Positions 1 through 10,985 are shown, numbered from the stretch's first letter. The stretch is 64,000 nucleotides of DNA from Clusia tigrina (GCA_920105625.2 OV050032.1:197145791-197209790); one strand, 5' to 3'. The notes: a model not told the origin generated them from the sequence alone. Translations and numbers: made by a program.

Positions 1-2400
1 GTCCAGCGAACTGCCTAAATCTTACAGATCTATCAGTCTCACGTCGTTTCTTCTAAAAACTATGGAAAGATTGGTGGATCTACTGATTAGAGAAACGCTG
101 GACAAAACAACACCTCTGTATCAATCTCAGTTTGCATACAATAGGGGGATATCCACGGAGGGAGCGCTTCATTACCTTGTAACAAAGATAGACTAAGCTC
201 AATATTCCAAGGAAATTGCTTTATGTGCTTTCTTACATGTCGAGGGTGCCTTTGGTAATACCGGTTACCTCTCTATAGAGGGAGCTATGCTCTGCAAAAA
301 TATCGATAAACCAACTGTTGGGTGGGTTAAAATGATGTTGAAAAGTAGAGAAAATAGCTCATCTTTGGAAGACGAGACCGTATCAGTCTAGGCAATGAAA
401 GGCTATCCCCAAGGCGGTGTGTTGTCACCCCTTCTATGGTCTTTAGTTATTGACGATATCTTAGTCAAACTACAAGGGTTAGGCTCCGAGCCAAGTGGAT
501 ATGCTGACAATCTTGCTATCAGCGGCAAGTTTGACAGAACAATATCCAACATTATGAATCAGACTCTAACCTTCATCTCATATTGGTGCCGCGCGGAAGG
601 GTTATGCATTAATCCTAGCAACACCATTCTCGTTCTTTTTACAAACAGATTAAAATTGAACATTGGTACAGTAGCTGCTGAGGGAAATAATACAAAATAT
701 TGCGATGAGGTCAAATATCTTGGCGTAGTTCTGGATAGGCGACTAAATTGGAACTCTCATCTAAATTCGGTGATAAACAATTCCACAAGAGCAATGTGGG
801 AAATACTCTTTGGTAGAAGTCTAGACTTGGGGTCTAGACTCAAAAATAATAAACTGGATGTATGTATTGATGGTTAGACCAATCATTAGCTATGCATCCC
901 TTGTGTGGTGGCCTAAGACAACACAAGAATCCGGTGAGAACAGACTTACAAGATTTCAAAGGCAATCACCGGTGCCACTCGAAACAGCTCAACCGCTGCA
1001 ATTGAGGCCATAATAGGATTATCCCCACTACATACATTCGTGAAAAATATGCTGCTAGAAGCTCGTTGAAGATGTGAAAATTTTGTCTAGACAAGAACCT
1101 CATTACTATGGTCAGTTCAATATCTTAAAAAACATATCGGATCATAACATAGTCTGCTCAATAACAGATTATATAATCCCAAAATGACAGTTTGAACGCA
1201 ATTTTTAAATTATTATCTCAGACCGTGATGAATGGGTCTTAGGAGGACCTTGGGTCGACCCTAGAAATCTAGAATGGTTCACAGACGGTTCAAAAACACA
1301 CACCGGGGTCGGTGCAGGGGTCTATGGACCAAATGCCAACATCTCAGAACCAATGGGCAGGTGGCCTAGCGTCTTCCAGGCTGAAATTCAAGCAATCTCA
1401 GTCTGCGTAAGGACAAATCTGAAAAGGGGTATTAAGGGCGCACACATAGCTATATATTCAGATAGTCAAGCTGCAATACAGGTATAAGCTTCATTTTTTT
1501 TAGATTCGAAACTTGGGGAAGAATGCTTCAACAACCTTCAGCAACAACCATCAACAACCTTCAAACTTTCGGTGCAACAAATAAGGTGGCCATTTGCTGA
1601 GCCCCGGGTCACTTGGGGATCGAAGGCAACGAAATTGCTGACGAACTGGCTAGGGTACGGATCAATGACGGTTCCGCAGCAAGCCTCATAAGTCCGGAGC
1701 CATACTGTAGTATCAACTGAGCGGAGACTAAATCCAGGGTAGATAGATGGGAACATAGTCTCAGAATGTCACACTGGGAAGGGATAGAGGGACTTCAACA
1801 AGTCAAGAGACTGGTAAGGCCATTCACCTACAATAGAGAACTGCGCAAAATGTGCAAAGCAGACATAGGGAAAATAGTGGGTTTTCTATCAGGTCATTAC
1901 TAACTGAAACATCACCTGACTAAAATGCACATTCTGGATGATACGGAGTGCCGACTCTGTCTAGAAGAAGAAGAAACCACAGGACACTTACTGTGCAACT
2001 GCATTGCGTTGTCAAGAACTAGAATGAACGTATTCCACCGCGACCAGCTTGCTCTGGAAGAAATAAAGAATGCTCTTGCTATGGACATTCTCAAATTCAT
2101 CCAGAAAGCGGAAAAGATAATGAAAGAACATGACTTTCAGCTACTCCCTTTCTTTAGAGAAGGAACATCTAATGTTGAAAAGAACCTGATGACTTTAATT
2201 GTGACGCTTTGACATCACCAAATGGACGCAATTCTATGGTATTACGGAAGAAATCCCGGTACTAAACAAATAGGCCATAGTAGACCGGATAGTTGTGATC
2301 ACATGGATCATTGATGACAAATGTAGTATGACAAAACAGATCTTTTAGGTCGCAGTGTCGGCCATGGGGCAAACTACTAAAACTATATTATTAATATATT
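1..2400 (+). mobile_element. Decayed LINE 'A', copy 1: reverse transcriptase, RNase H and C-terminal zinc knuckle
   Basis: Non-LTR retrotransposon ORF2 remnant, running off the left edge. Positions 1-190 read as RT fingers (SYRSISLTSFLLKTMERLVD). An open stretch at 395-877 holds the RT palm: PQGGVLSPLLWSLVIDD, then YADN in place of the catalytic YADD, then a YLGVVLDRRLNW thumb start. RNase H follows at about 1270-1660 with TDGSK, FQAEI, YSDSQ and GNEIADELAR. A C-terminal knuckle (C-x2-C ... H-x4-C) is open at 1925-2212. Stops and frameshifts separate the parts, so the element is dead. The 3' end is near 2385-2400, after a segment ending GGGGCAAACTACTAAAACT, followed by TA/ATT-rich tail. Two more copies of the same family lie at 17.1-18.8 kb (antisense) and 29.2-30.2 kb. 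Presence of RNase H suggests an LOA/R1/I-like lineage rather than classical jockey; clade is inference. Confidence 0.9.
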
Positions 2401-4229
2401 ATTATAAATATAACTATATTATTAAAACTATGTTATTAATATTACTCTTATTATGAACCCCTTTATTTATTTGTCTGGAATCAGCCCACAGCGCCATCTG
2501 TTTAATATCAGCAGTTCAAACTACTCTATTTTATTTGCAACTTTTTTCCACCATCATGAATCAAGAATTATAGAGAAGAAGATTACGCATTGCGCAAGTC
2601 CGTTATAATTTTCTTTCTGAGTTTGACATTTCGTTGCTGGGCTGTGACATCACCGTAGCAATAAATACATAGTGCGGATAGTGTATTTTTTGAAAATAAT
2701 AAAATAAAAAAGAAACTAAAGAGACAATTATTAAAAATGAAATGGCGGTGGCAGGTTGTAATAACGGGAAGGAAATTAAAGGGTCGGAGTGCAGTATTTT
2801 CACCTCTCCGTCCGATGCGACTGTTTCTAAAAAGTAGATAAATTTTTGCTATATGTATTTCGCCGAAATATGTTTCATATAAAAAAATAAATGTTTCTAT
2901 TTTTAATATTACACAGCAATGTTAACTTTTTTGTTTACAAAAATCCACGCTAGTTTGACATGTCTCTTTGCAACCTTGCTACTGTGACGTAGATGCGCAA
3001 AACGAAAAATTTTGTACTCCGCTTTGCGCAATCTTTGTTTCTATTATTTTTGATCATGAATTGCTGACCGGAAATCCACTGACTAGAGCTAAAATACAGA
3101 AAGTAGGCTAAGGTTGCTCTTCAATTAAATTCGACTCCGAAGAAAATTTTACTTTTCTGAGAGGTTATATTAAGGATTTTGCGAAGTGTGCCCCCATCCT
3201 ATGTAAACTGTTCTATGACAGTAGTATAACTGCTCCAGTGGTGGCCCTAGAACGATAGATTATAAGACCTCATCAGAAGAGCTCAGGTTATGTTTGCATT
3301 TTCTCCGTATATCACAGGGCTGCGAACTGTCTGTGTTTTCGTACGTATCCTTCCGTACTATTTCTTTATTCTTATTTATTTCTTTTATCCTGTATTGTGG
3401 ATTAGTGTTCGATATGTTAGTGTAGTCGTTGTTTTCTTTAAGAGTTGAATTATGGGCCACTAATGAGAAAGGACCAGTGTACAGGATATGTTTGTATAGT
3501 ATTCGTGTGTTCATGTGTGGGTCCATGTGTGAGTTTGCTTGTGACCTGGGAGTGATCTCACCACAATTTTCTTAGATCAAGTTGAAGTTAAAATAGTTTA
3601 TGGTTAAACTTGAGAAAGTCCTTTATATACAGTTTGTTCATGTCGAGCATTTTGTATATATACGCTGAGTTTTTATACCGTTTACCTTTAAAAAAAGTAA
3701 AACTTAGTATACCCTTTACCTTTAAGAGGGTATACTAATTTTCTACTTTTGAGAAGGGTTCCAATTTCAAGAAGGGGGCGTGGTGGGTATGAACATATTT
3801 ATACAGATACGTTGAGTTTGTTTAATAAGTTCGTTTCTTATGCAGTCTGTGGCATCGTTGTGGTTCAAATTGGTGTTTGTATGTGCAGGTGCTCCCAGTG
3901 TAGTCGATTTTTCAGCATATTCTTTACCTGTTATTTGTTTCTGTTTTGGGATCCTGACTAAAAATCACTTTTGGATACATGTTTATAAGAATACTTTTAA
4001 TAGTTTTTGGTTAATGGTAGCGATTATCTATCCTTTTTATTGTATTTAGTGACAGGATATACTGTGTAGCTCCCTCTCTTGGAGTTTGAGTTCTATGGTT
4101 GCCAGATTGCCAATACATTCTGCTAAAGAGGCCGTGATAGTTGTAGCATTTGATGTTGATGCTGAGTCTAAGGGACAAGGGCTTCTGTTAGTACTCAAAA
4201 AGGACATTCTAGTTGTACTTTATATCGAA
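2401..4229. other. AT-rich stretch, no gene recognised
   Basis: Apart from the possible THAP/P-like relic listed separately at 2555-3058, I see nothing with family features. An 88-residue antisense frame at 3260-3526 is hydrophilic and unrecognised. Around 3675-3735 a short motif (ATACCCTTTACCTTTAA-like) occurs twice. The rest is AT-rich with short chance frames. Confidence 0.5.
2555..3058 (+). mobile_element. Possible short DNA-transposon relic with imperfect inverted ends and a THAP-like start
   Basis: The ends at about 2555-2596 and 3020-3058 are imperfect inverted repeats: both begin TCATGA and continue through an ATCAAnAATnATAGA-like block into GATT and GCGCAA. Between them a 31-residue frame at 2742-2838 begins MAVAGCNNGKE and contains FTSPSD, which resembles the start of a THAP zinc-finger domain (a GCNN step, then an F-x-x-P-x-D step), the DNA-binding module of P-element transposases. 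The first cysteine of the expected C-x(2-4)-C pair is missing and the frame stops soon after. No transposase core is visible. It may be a P-related MITE-like remnant or chance similarity. Confidence 0.3.
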
Positions 4230-4650
4230 AATTATTGCTAGAACTCTTAGTTTGTCTACTGATTCTCTTTGAATGTATTTGAGCCTGATTATATAGAAGC
4301 AATTGTGTTTCCGATGCTCACATTTTTAGATTTATAGAGCTGCTTCCGAGTACTGGCAACATTCTTCAATATCTCCAAATAAGGGGTCCAGGTATAAATT
4401 GATATTGACCTAGTGGCGACTATAGAGGTGGGGTAATCTGTTGCCTTCATGTTTTGTAATGCAATATATTTCACGCTTTATTATTGGAATGTGGTCGCTG
4501 CAATCGTTTTGTGTGGACCAGTTGGCAATTAGCGCACTGTCAGGGGTGGAGAATGTTACTTTATTGTGTGTAACCATATTTGGAATGGAGAACCCACTAT
4601 TAAGGATTATGTAGTTTGATTGGTGTATGAACTTTTCAACTTACTCTTTC
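4230..4650 (-). mobile_element. LINE endonuclease-domain fragment, antisense
   Basis: The minus strand reads as the end of an apurinic-type LINE endonuclease. From about 4640 downward it reads ILNSGFSIPNMVTHNKVTFS, then STPDSALIANW and DCSDHIPI. The SxxDxxL...SDHxPI pattern is the conserved substrate-facing C-terminal part of these nucleases. The following residues (down to about 4290) stay open in part, giving a linker with scattered stops. No RT follows. It is an isolated, decayed fragment and cannot be joined with confidence to any other copy in the window. Confidence 0.55.
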
Positions 4651-5742
4651 AGTATCAAAAAGCACAATCCAAGTCCTGAGGTCTTACCACCCTTGCCCTA
4701 ATTTCATAAAATTATGCTGATAATCTTGGGTGATATTTTGCTATTTTATCCTGATAATCACCCATTGTTTCTTTTGGTGCAAAAAGTTCCGTTGCGATAA
4801 TTAATTGTTCGATAAGAATTATAATTTCAATTATTTCAACTATAAAAAATATATTTGATATACTTCTGTGTAAACTTTATTTTACAGTGCAAATAAAGGA
4901 TAACACCAAGATTATTAGAATGTCTCAAAATGCGGTGCCAGTCTGGATGTCCAAACTAGTCAAAAAGGGAAGTATGTGCCAAGAAAATCCTGGAGATAAT
5001 AGATCTGACTTGTGACAGTGAATTAGATGAAGTAGAAAATGACATGGGAGTTTCTGGCAATAAAACACAGACTAACCCAAATGAAGTCCGCGTACACTCA
5101 GCTGGTAGGAATGATAAGAGTACTGTATACGGCGAGACACAAATCCCCATAGGGCTAAAAAACCGATTTCTCAAGCAGATCGCATACAGGAAGATGTCTC
5201 CCCCCATGATTTTGAGAAGAGGAACTCTGATGCGATGTCAGATGAAAATGAGTTCAGACGTTTTTCAAATGAGACCAAAGTTGCTTCATTGTTGATGGTG
5301 GATTCGCTGAATCCGGCAAACTCGGCAACTTCTACATCTGTGTACGGAGCAGTGGCTGTAAATGATGAGGAGGAGGTTCTGACTGAATGGTCATCACCAT
5401 ACTCCGGGGGTTATCTTTTAGAATCGAGTTGTGGTGAGGTTGATGGATTGTACTTTCTGCAGTATTGACTTCCATGGATATTAACACAGATATTTATGTT
5501 GTGAACGAATGTGACCAACCTGAATTGGTAGATGCTGCAATGAATGAAATCGATTCCATTGCTCCAGTCTCTGTGGAGGAAGACAGCAATGAAGCGGACG
5601 GCAATGAAGCGGACGGCAATGAAGCGGGCGGCAATGAAGCGGACGGCAATGAAGCGGACGGCATTATACTGAGACCAATACAGTTGCGACGTCGGAGATA
5701 CCGGAGAACGAGCAAGCGGGCAATAAACTCAATCAGCACATA

Positions 5743-5772
5743 CGAGGTGTGATCAAAAGATAACCGTTATTT
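5743..5772 (+). repeat. mariner left terminal inverted repeat
   Basis: Starts CGAGGTGTGATCAAAAGATA directly after a TA; matches the reverse complement of the right end with a few mismatches and a small gap. Confidence 0.9.
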
Positions 5773-5946
5773 TCATCCTTTCGTGAGTTACGTATGTTCG
5801 ATGTTCGCATTTTTTTTTTATGTTGGTACACATGTCTGTTATATATGTTGGCAATACTAACCATTTTGGATTGTCAGTTTGTTTTTGACAGATAAAAAGG
5901 TTAGTCGTGTTTTGGTGTGTTCTTCGATGTTGTACTATTCGAAAAA

Positions 5947-6619
5947 ATGGATCAAAGAAACTGTATTCAGTTTTGTGTAAAAAATGAAATTAAATGCGCA
6001 AGGACATTTGAAATGTTGACTGTGGCCTTTGGCGAGACTACTATGAGCAGAACACAAGTTCAATTGTGGTATAACCGGTTTAAGGAAGGCCGAGAAGATG
6101 TCAATGACGATGCTCGTCCTGGTCGCCCGAGCACGTCAACAACCGATGCAAACATTGACGCAGTCAAGAAAATGAGTTTGGATAATCGTCGAATCACTAT
6201 CAGAGAGGTTGCTGATGATGTTGGCATATCGTTCGGTTCTTGCCAAGCAATTTTTACGGATGTTTTAGGCATGAAACATGCAGCAGCGAAGATTATTAAA
6301 TTTTCAGCAAAAACCACGTCGCATGGACATCGCTCAGGAGCTGTTTTTGGCCAAAAACAAAACCGTTATCATGCCGCAACCACCGTATTCACCGGACTTG
6401 GCCCCCGCTGACTTTTTCCTCTTTCCAAAACTGAAGACACCGATGAAAGGAAAGCGTTTTGCTACGATTGAGCAGATAAAAGAAAAATCGAAACAGGAGC
6501 TGTTGGCGATAGCAAAAAAAGCGTTTCAGAAGTGTTTCGAGGATTGGAAAAAACGCTGGCATAAGTGTATTATATCTGAGGGGAATTACTTTAAAGGGGA
6601 CAGGATAGTTGTTGATTAA
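5947..6619 (+). pseudogene. mariner transposase, deleted in the catalytic core
   Basis: The N-terminal half starts at Met 5947 (MDQRNCIQFCVKNEIKC) and carries the paired helix-turn-helix DNA-binding region: SRTQVQLWYNRFKEGR, then RITIREVADDVGISFG. After about residue 115 the frame shifts near 6290, and a jump near 6340 goes from the MDIAQE segment directly to LAKNKTVIMPQPPYSPDLAP. Only the third acidic residue of the mariner D,D34D triad (in SPDLAPADFF) remains; by family knowledge the first two aspartates and roughly 140 residues between them are lost. The C-terminus runs in the second frame to a TAA at 6617-6619. Enzymatically dead. Confidence 0.9.
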
Positions 6620-6647
6620 TAAATAAACACTTTATTTTTTGATCACA

Positions 6648-6677
6648 CAATAACGGTTCTTTTTTGGTCACACCTCG
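6648..6677 (-). repeat. mariner right terminal inverted repeat
   Basis: Reads inward (minus strand) CGAGGTGTGACCAAAAAAGA then ACCGTTAT; followed outward by TA. Confidence 0.9.
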
Positions 6678-7470
6678 TATGTCCTCAGTGTGGCATCATG
6701 TGCGGTGTCAGAAAAGAGTGGAAAACTCACACCGTTACGGTGCACGCAGTCCGTTCAATCGACAATTTGAATATGGAAACCATTTGCAACGTTGACAATG
6801 GAATGTCGTATAAATGTAAGGTCTGCGCTAAGGTATTCGAGTTTAAATTCATTTTCTCGAAGCTTCTAAGTCACCGCATCAGTCACATGCCATACCCCGA
6901 ATACCTAAAGTGCGGCCTGTGCGAGACACGCTTCAAGGAACGGCGATACCTGCAGCAGCATCTGCGCAACTTACACAAGAAAACAACTACGCAATACTCA
7001 CAACGGTATGAAACGGCATCGGCGGCCCAGGGCCGCATCAATTTCCGATGCCCGATCTGTGACAGACCACTGGAATCACAATACCACTGGCGCGCCCATT
7101 TGGAAAGGGAGCACTCATATTTCAGCACCATCCACGAGAAAGTTGACAAAATGAACGCCTTTGCAACCGGAAATTTCAGGAGGCACACACAGAAATTGCC
7201 TCAGCCACGAGCAGTACAAGTCCTTTTTCTGCCAACAGTGCAATTTCAGGACTAGTTCCCTGCTAGGCTGTAACACTCATGTGCGCTACAAGCACTTGCA
7301 GGACGGTAAACGGATGTTCGTCTGCAGCTACTGTGAGTCCCGGTTCGATACTGTGTACCAACGAGCAGCTCACTTGCGCAGTAAGCATCGCGTTGAGAAG
7401 GTCCAGTGTCAGGAATGCCAAAAATTGCTCGGAACTTCCAGCGCTCTGCTAATATTAAGATGACTAACCA

Positions 7471-8949
7471 TCATCCACTAACTTAGAATATAACATGAAT
7501 CCATGTAGCAACGAAAGCGAAATGAACCAACAATAAAACATTTAATTAAATCGTTGTTTACTAGTATGAGAAAAGGATGGGGGGGGGGAGGGGGTTAGAT
7601 GGAATTGGGGCATCTACTCTCATATGCGAGACAGCGAACATCGCATGCCATGCACATCTTTGCAACTCACTATTTCAGTGGTAAAGAGTTTTCGTATTTT
7701 CTAGTGAGCCACACCTAAATAGTCATTTGTACCGACTCAAATTGCTGGAGCAAGCTCAGCGGCTTCTAGGAGTCGGGTACAGAAAACTGTTAACTTAGTT
7801 GCAGAATTAATTTAAAATTTTCTTTTTCCTTTATATATTTATAATAAAATCATACAGCGCTGTAACTCAGACCCGCTGTACGTTCTAGTTCGTGTACGTT
7901 GGGTTTTCTTCCGCCTTGGTCTCAGCAGTATCGGCGAAAGACTTAGACTACTGTTCTGTCTTTCATATCTGTAAGTCACAGAGTAATAGTTGTACCGACG
8001 TTGCCGAGTTGACCCGACGCTATCAGTCGATATATCAAACTTACAGACGAATCCCGGAATTCTCAGTGTAACGAAGGCATCAGTGTTCCGTGAATATCGC
8101 TAGGTGCTGCTTTGAACAAGAGCTGAGAAAGGCAGACGAATCCCGGAATTCTCAGTGTAACGAAGGCGTCAGTGTCCTAGGATAGTTGCCTGTACTGGTG
8201 CTGTCACTCTGCTGGCTCGCCGAAGAAGAACATTACCCTCTGTCTGTGTTTATATAGTCCGTTCTCAGCTGTTTGTGGTGTGTGGTGTTCGGGTGCGTTA
8301 CCATATGGCCGCCAAGTGTGCTACGTTCGACGTTGCCATTGTGTGTAGCACTGGTGGCCGCTAGATGGCGGTGATAGTTTTTAGGTGTGGGCAACTCACA
8401 TGCGCGCGTGCGTGCCCATGTTGTGAGGTCAAAATACGAGGATGTTGATCATTTTGGTACCTCACACTATGTAGCTTGTTGTTTGTTCTGCATTACTGTT
8501 GGTGCAGCAATTCGCCGTTAGGTCACCTTCTTGGTATTCAGGGGCTAGGCGGTTGTAGTCAGTGAACTATTGCTCCAACGTCTAACTGCTGCCTGTTGCT
8601 ATGCTGATGCTTGACATTGCTGTTCCTCGTAATGTTGTTGTTACATTATATTTGCCCGTGCGTCACCTTCAGCGCCTTGTGTTATTGAACGTAGTGTTGT
8701 TGTATTTTGCCCAAGGCCACTAGATGGTCCACTGTTGCTATCAATTCCTTTCCGACTGTTGTAAAACGCGTTGATAAATATGGCATTTTTCTGCAGTCAG
8801 TCGGAGCAGCTTGTGCAATTGTTAGTGTAATTGCTTTCTTCTCTACTTTGAGTGGTTCTCTTCATAATAATGGATTAACCATCTCTCTGCAACTTTTGGC
8901 AATCAAGGCGTTTCGCCGTCGCGTTTGATTTCGTTGCTTATACTCCATG
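7471..8949. other. Unassigned stretch with a duplicated 47-bp block and a G-run
   Basis: No family recognised. It contains a G-rich run at 7580-7605 and a duplicated block of about 47 bp: 8043-8089 and 8132-8178, both starting CAGACGAATCCCGGAATTCT. The surrounding 7860-8500 sequence is GC-richer than its neighbours and lacks long frames. It resembles the kind of regulatory DNA found in LTRs, but no LTR ends are visible. A 73-residue frame at 8707-8928 is unrecognised. Confidence 0.4.
8043..8178. repeat. Direct duplication of a 47-bp block, 89 bp apart
   Basis: Copies at 8043-8089 and 8132-8178 differ at only a position or two (GGCATCAGTG versus GGCGTCAGTG). The intervening 42 bp is different sequence. 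Confidence 0.75.
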
Positions 8950-8954
8950 TATAT

Positions 8955-10510
8955 TACTTACTTATTTATGTAGACATGCAATCATCGGATCACCTTTTTC
9001 CAATACTGGACAGAGGATATTGAGATTCCAATCATCGGGTGCTTTCTTCTAGCCATATTTAACTGATGAGCTGATGCATGCACCCTATCCGCTCATTGCC
9101 ACTGGCCTTGAACAATTGAGCAGGAAGTCTATCGGCACCAGCTGCTTTGTTGTTGTTCAGTCGCTGAATAGCAACTCGGACCCCATCATGGGTAGGTGGT
9201 GGAATAACTACTCCATCATCGTCAATCGGTGATATCGGGTTGAATTCTCCAGAGGCGGTATTGGTGGCATCGTCGTCTGCAGTTTATTTAGAGAAAGGTT
9301 GCCTCCATAATCTCAGTGTGACCTATGTATACGTAACCAGATTCCCATTATCATCTCTACAGGGAGATGTTGCTTCAAACTTTGGGTCACCTGTTGATAG
9401 AATATTCGAGCCCGAACTGTTGATAGAATTTTCAAGCATCATTTCTGTCCCGGTACATCTCGAGTTCCTCGCTACATCTCGAGTTCCCCGGTACATCTCG
9501 AGTTCCCTGGTACATCTCGAGTTCCTCGCTACATCTCGAGTTCCCCGGTACATCTCGAGTTCCTCGCTACATCTTGAGTTCCTCGCTACATCTCGAGTTC
9601 CCCGGTACATCTCGAGTTCCTCGCTACATCTCGAGTTCCCCGGTACATCTCGAGTTCCTCGTTACATCTCGAGTTCCTCGCTGCATCTCGAGTTCCTCGC
9701 TACAGCTCGAGTTCCCCGGTACATCTCGCTACATCTCGAGTTCCAAGCTACATCTCGAGTTTCCAGGTACATCTCGAGTTTCTCGCTACATCTCGAGTTC
9801 CCCGGTACATCTCGAGTTCCTCGAGTTTCATTCGTGTTTTTCCTCGCCTTGTTCCTCGAGTTTCGCTCGCCTTTTTTGGTCTAGTTTCTTACCTCTAAGC
9901 TCCTCTCTGCCATTCTCTTTTCCCGATAATTTTCAGATTGCAGCGTTGGTTTGAAAGTAGAGAGTTTTCCCTGCCGTAGCTTTCTGACACTCCTGATCAC
10001 GCTATTGGTTTATTGGTGATGTCCGCCTGAAGCCCATAGTTTTGTCTGCGGCGCCACACATGAAGCGGGATATGTGCGCCCAAAGTCCGCCGGCATCTTC
10101 GGTTAAGGAGTCAGGTTGGTGGAGCAGTTCCGAGAGTAGAGCAGAATAGGCCTCGGCTCTCCGCTGTAATTGCAGCTTAGCGACATCCAGCTTTCCTTGC
10201 GTCCCAGAGCGTACGTTATTCGCGTTGCATAATCGCAAGTATATCTTATCAGCAACAAGATAATGGTCAGAGTTAATATTGACTCCCCGGAACGTACGAA
10301 CATCTAGCACGCTGGAAGTATGACTTCCGTCGATCACAATATGATCAATTTGGTGGCGCATGTGTTGATCAGGGGACAACCATGGAGCTTTGTAGATATC
10401 GAGATGTCGGAATCTAGTGCTACTAACCTACCATGTTTTGCGCCGTGGCGAAGTCGATCAGCCTTAGACCATTGTTCGATGTGGTCTTTTGAAGGCTGAA
10501 CTGACCGATA
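8955..10510 (-). mobile_element. LINE (RTE-like or related), antisense, with the endonuclease-RT linker expanded into a minisatellite
   Basis: Read on the minus strand from 10510 downward: the end of an endonuclease domain (LSPDQHMRHQIDHIVIDG at about 10370, then VRTFRGVNINSDHYLVADKI with its SDH motif). A basic linker follows (AADKTMGFRR; then a lysine/arginine-rich stretch to 9830). After the minisatellite the same protein resumes: SINSSGSNILSTGDPKFEAT at about 9430, CRDDNGNLVTYT at about 9340, then RT fingers VRVAIQRLNNNKAAGADRLP and MHQLI at about 9060-9190. It stops within the RT near 8960, so palm and 3' end are lost. A frame change near 10380 and stops show decay. The NNKAAGAD...MHQLI..IW pattern is typical of the group often annotated from insects as 'craniofacial development protein 2-like'; the clade is not certain. 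Confidence 0.8.
9449..9825. repeat. 19-bp minisatellite, about 19 copies, inside LINE coding sequence
   Basis: Unit TACATCTCGAGTTCCTCGC or TACATCTCGAGTTCCCCGG, the two forms interleaved, giving a higher-order pattern. One unit is shortened near 9720. Because 19 is not a multiple of three, the minus-strand frame rotates through all three phases and repeats every 57 bp (19 residues), giving EMYRGTRDVARNSRC-like periods. Both strands stay open over long stretches only because of this periodicity. Half-degenerate units continue to about 9865. XhoI-type CTCGAG occurs in almost every unit. Confidence 0.95.
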
Positions 10511-10559
10511 GTATTTGGTATGAAGGACTTACTTAATAATGTTACTTACTTAATTATAT

Positions 10560-10985
10560 GCTAATACTGTTGCAATTAAAAGTTACCCAGACGACAGAGA
10601 TTCCTACGTGCAATACAATGACGAGTGCAACGACTTATGCCATATAGACACAGGTGTCTCACAAGGAAGCGTACTGAGGCCAACATTTTATTTACTCTAT
10701 AAAGCGGACATACCGAAATCTGTCATTTTATCGAGACTGTGATTTTATCTTCAAAGAAAGGCACAAGAACAGCAGCAGAATAAGTCAGAATAGCACTGGG
10801 CCGAATAGTGGATTGTTTCTGTAAATGGGGAAAAAAGAGTACAAAACAGTGCAAAAATTGTTCGTGACCCTGAAGCTAAGTACTTGGTCATAGTAATATA
10901 TGAAATAATTGACTGGAAACCTCATATAATCCATGAACGAAACTACATTAAAAAACAAATTAAACTTGAAGCCTGATGAAAAATC
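10560..10985 (+). mobile_element. Decayed jockey-like RT fragment
   Basis: The plus strand reads SYVQYNDECNDLCHIDTGVS, then QGSVLRPTFYLLYKADIP at about 10650-10715, the RT motif just before the catalytic box. The YxDD region is lost to stops. The thumb start is still visible at about 10880-10970 (YLVIVIYEIIDWKPHIIHER), matching the usual YLGxxLDxxLxWxxHI pattern. Heavily mutated and bounded by unrelated DNA. Confidence 0.65.

Larger units (their letters stand above)
5743..6677 (+). mobile_element. Internally deleted mariner-family DNA transposon
   Basis: A 935-bp element flanked by TA (5741-5742 and 6678-6679), the expected mariner target duplication. The terminal inverted repeats are nearly identical for about 28 bp: left CGAGGTGTGATCAAAAGATA, right (reverse strand) CGAGGTGTGACCAAAAAAGA, both continuing into ACCGTTAT. 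Full mariners are about 1.3 kb, so roughly a quarter to a third is missing. The missing part is the middle of the transposase. It cannot code for its own transposition, but the ends look usable by an enzyme supplied elsewhere. It lies inside the zinc-finger pseudogene. Confidence 0.93.
4921..7470 (+). pseudogene. C2H2 zinc-finger protein pseudogene, interrupted by a mariner
   Basis: A broken intron-less coding region for a multi-finger DNA-binding protein. The N-terminal part is acidic and low complexity (about 5000-5740), including five tandem NEADG-like pentapeptides at 5587-5660. Reading it needs at least three frame changes (near 5200, 5460 and 5670). The finger region begins CPQCG at about 6681, then continues with fingers at CKVC, CGLC, CPIC (6698-7190), and after another frameshift near 7195 with CQQC, CSYC and a truncated CQEC finger ending at 7463. 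H-x3/4-H spacings are kept in most fingers. The mariner at 5743-6677 sits exactly between the two halves at a TA; removing it and one TA rejoins ...NQHI to CPQCG in one frame. An AATAAA lies at about 7532. It could be a decayed duplicate or a processed copy of a host transcription-factor gene. Confidence 0.75.

Noticed and set aside
9240..9954. 214- and 126-residue plus-strand frames with HLEFLATSRVPRYIS repeats
   Set aside because: They are the complement of the minisatellite in an antisense LINE; the LINE reading on the minus strand explains both flanks.
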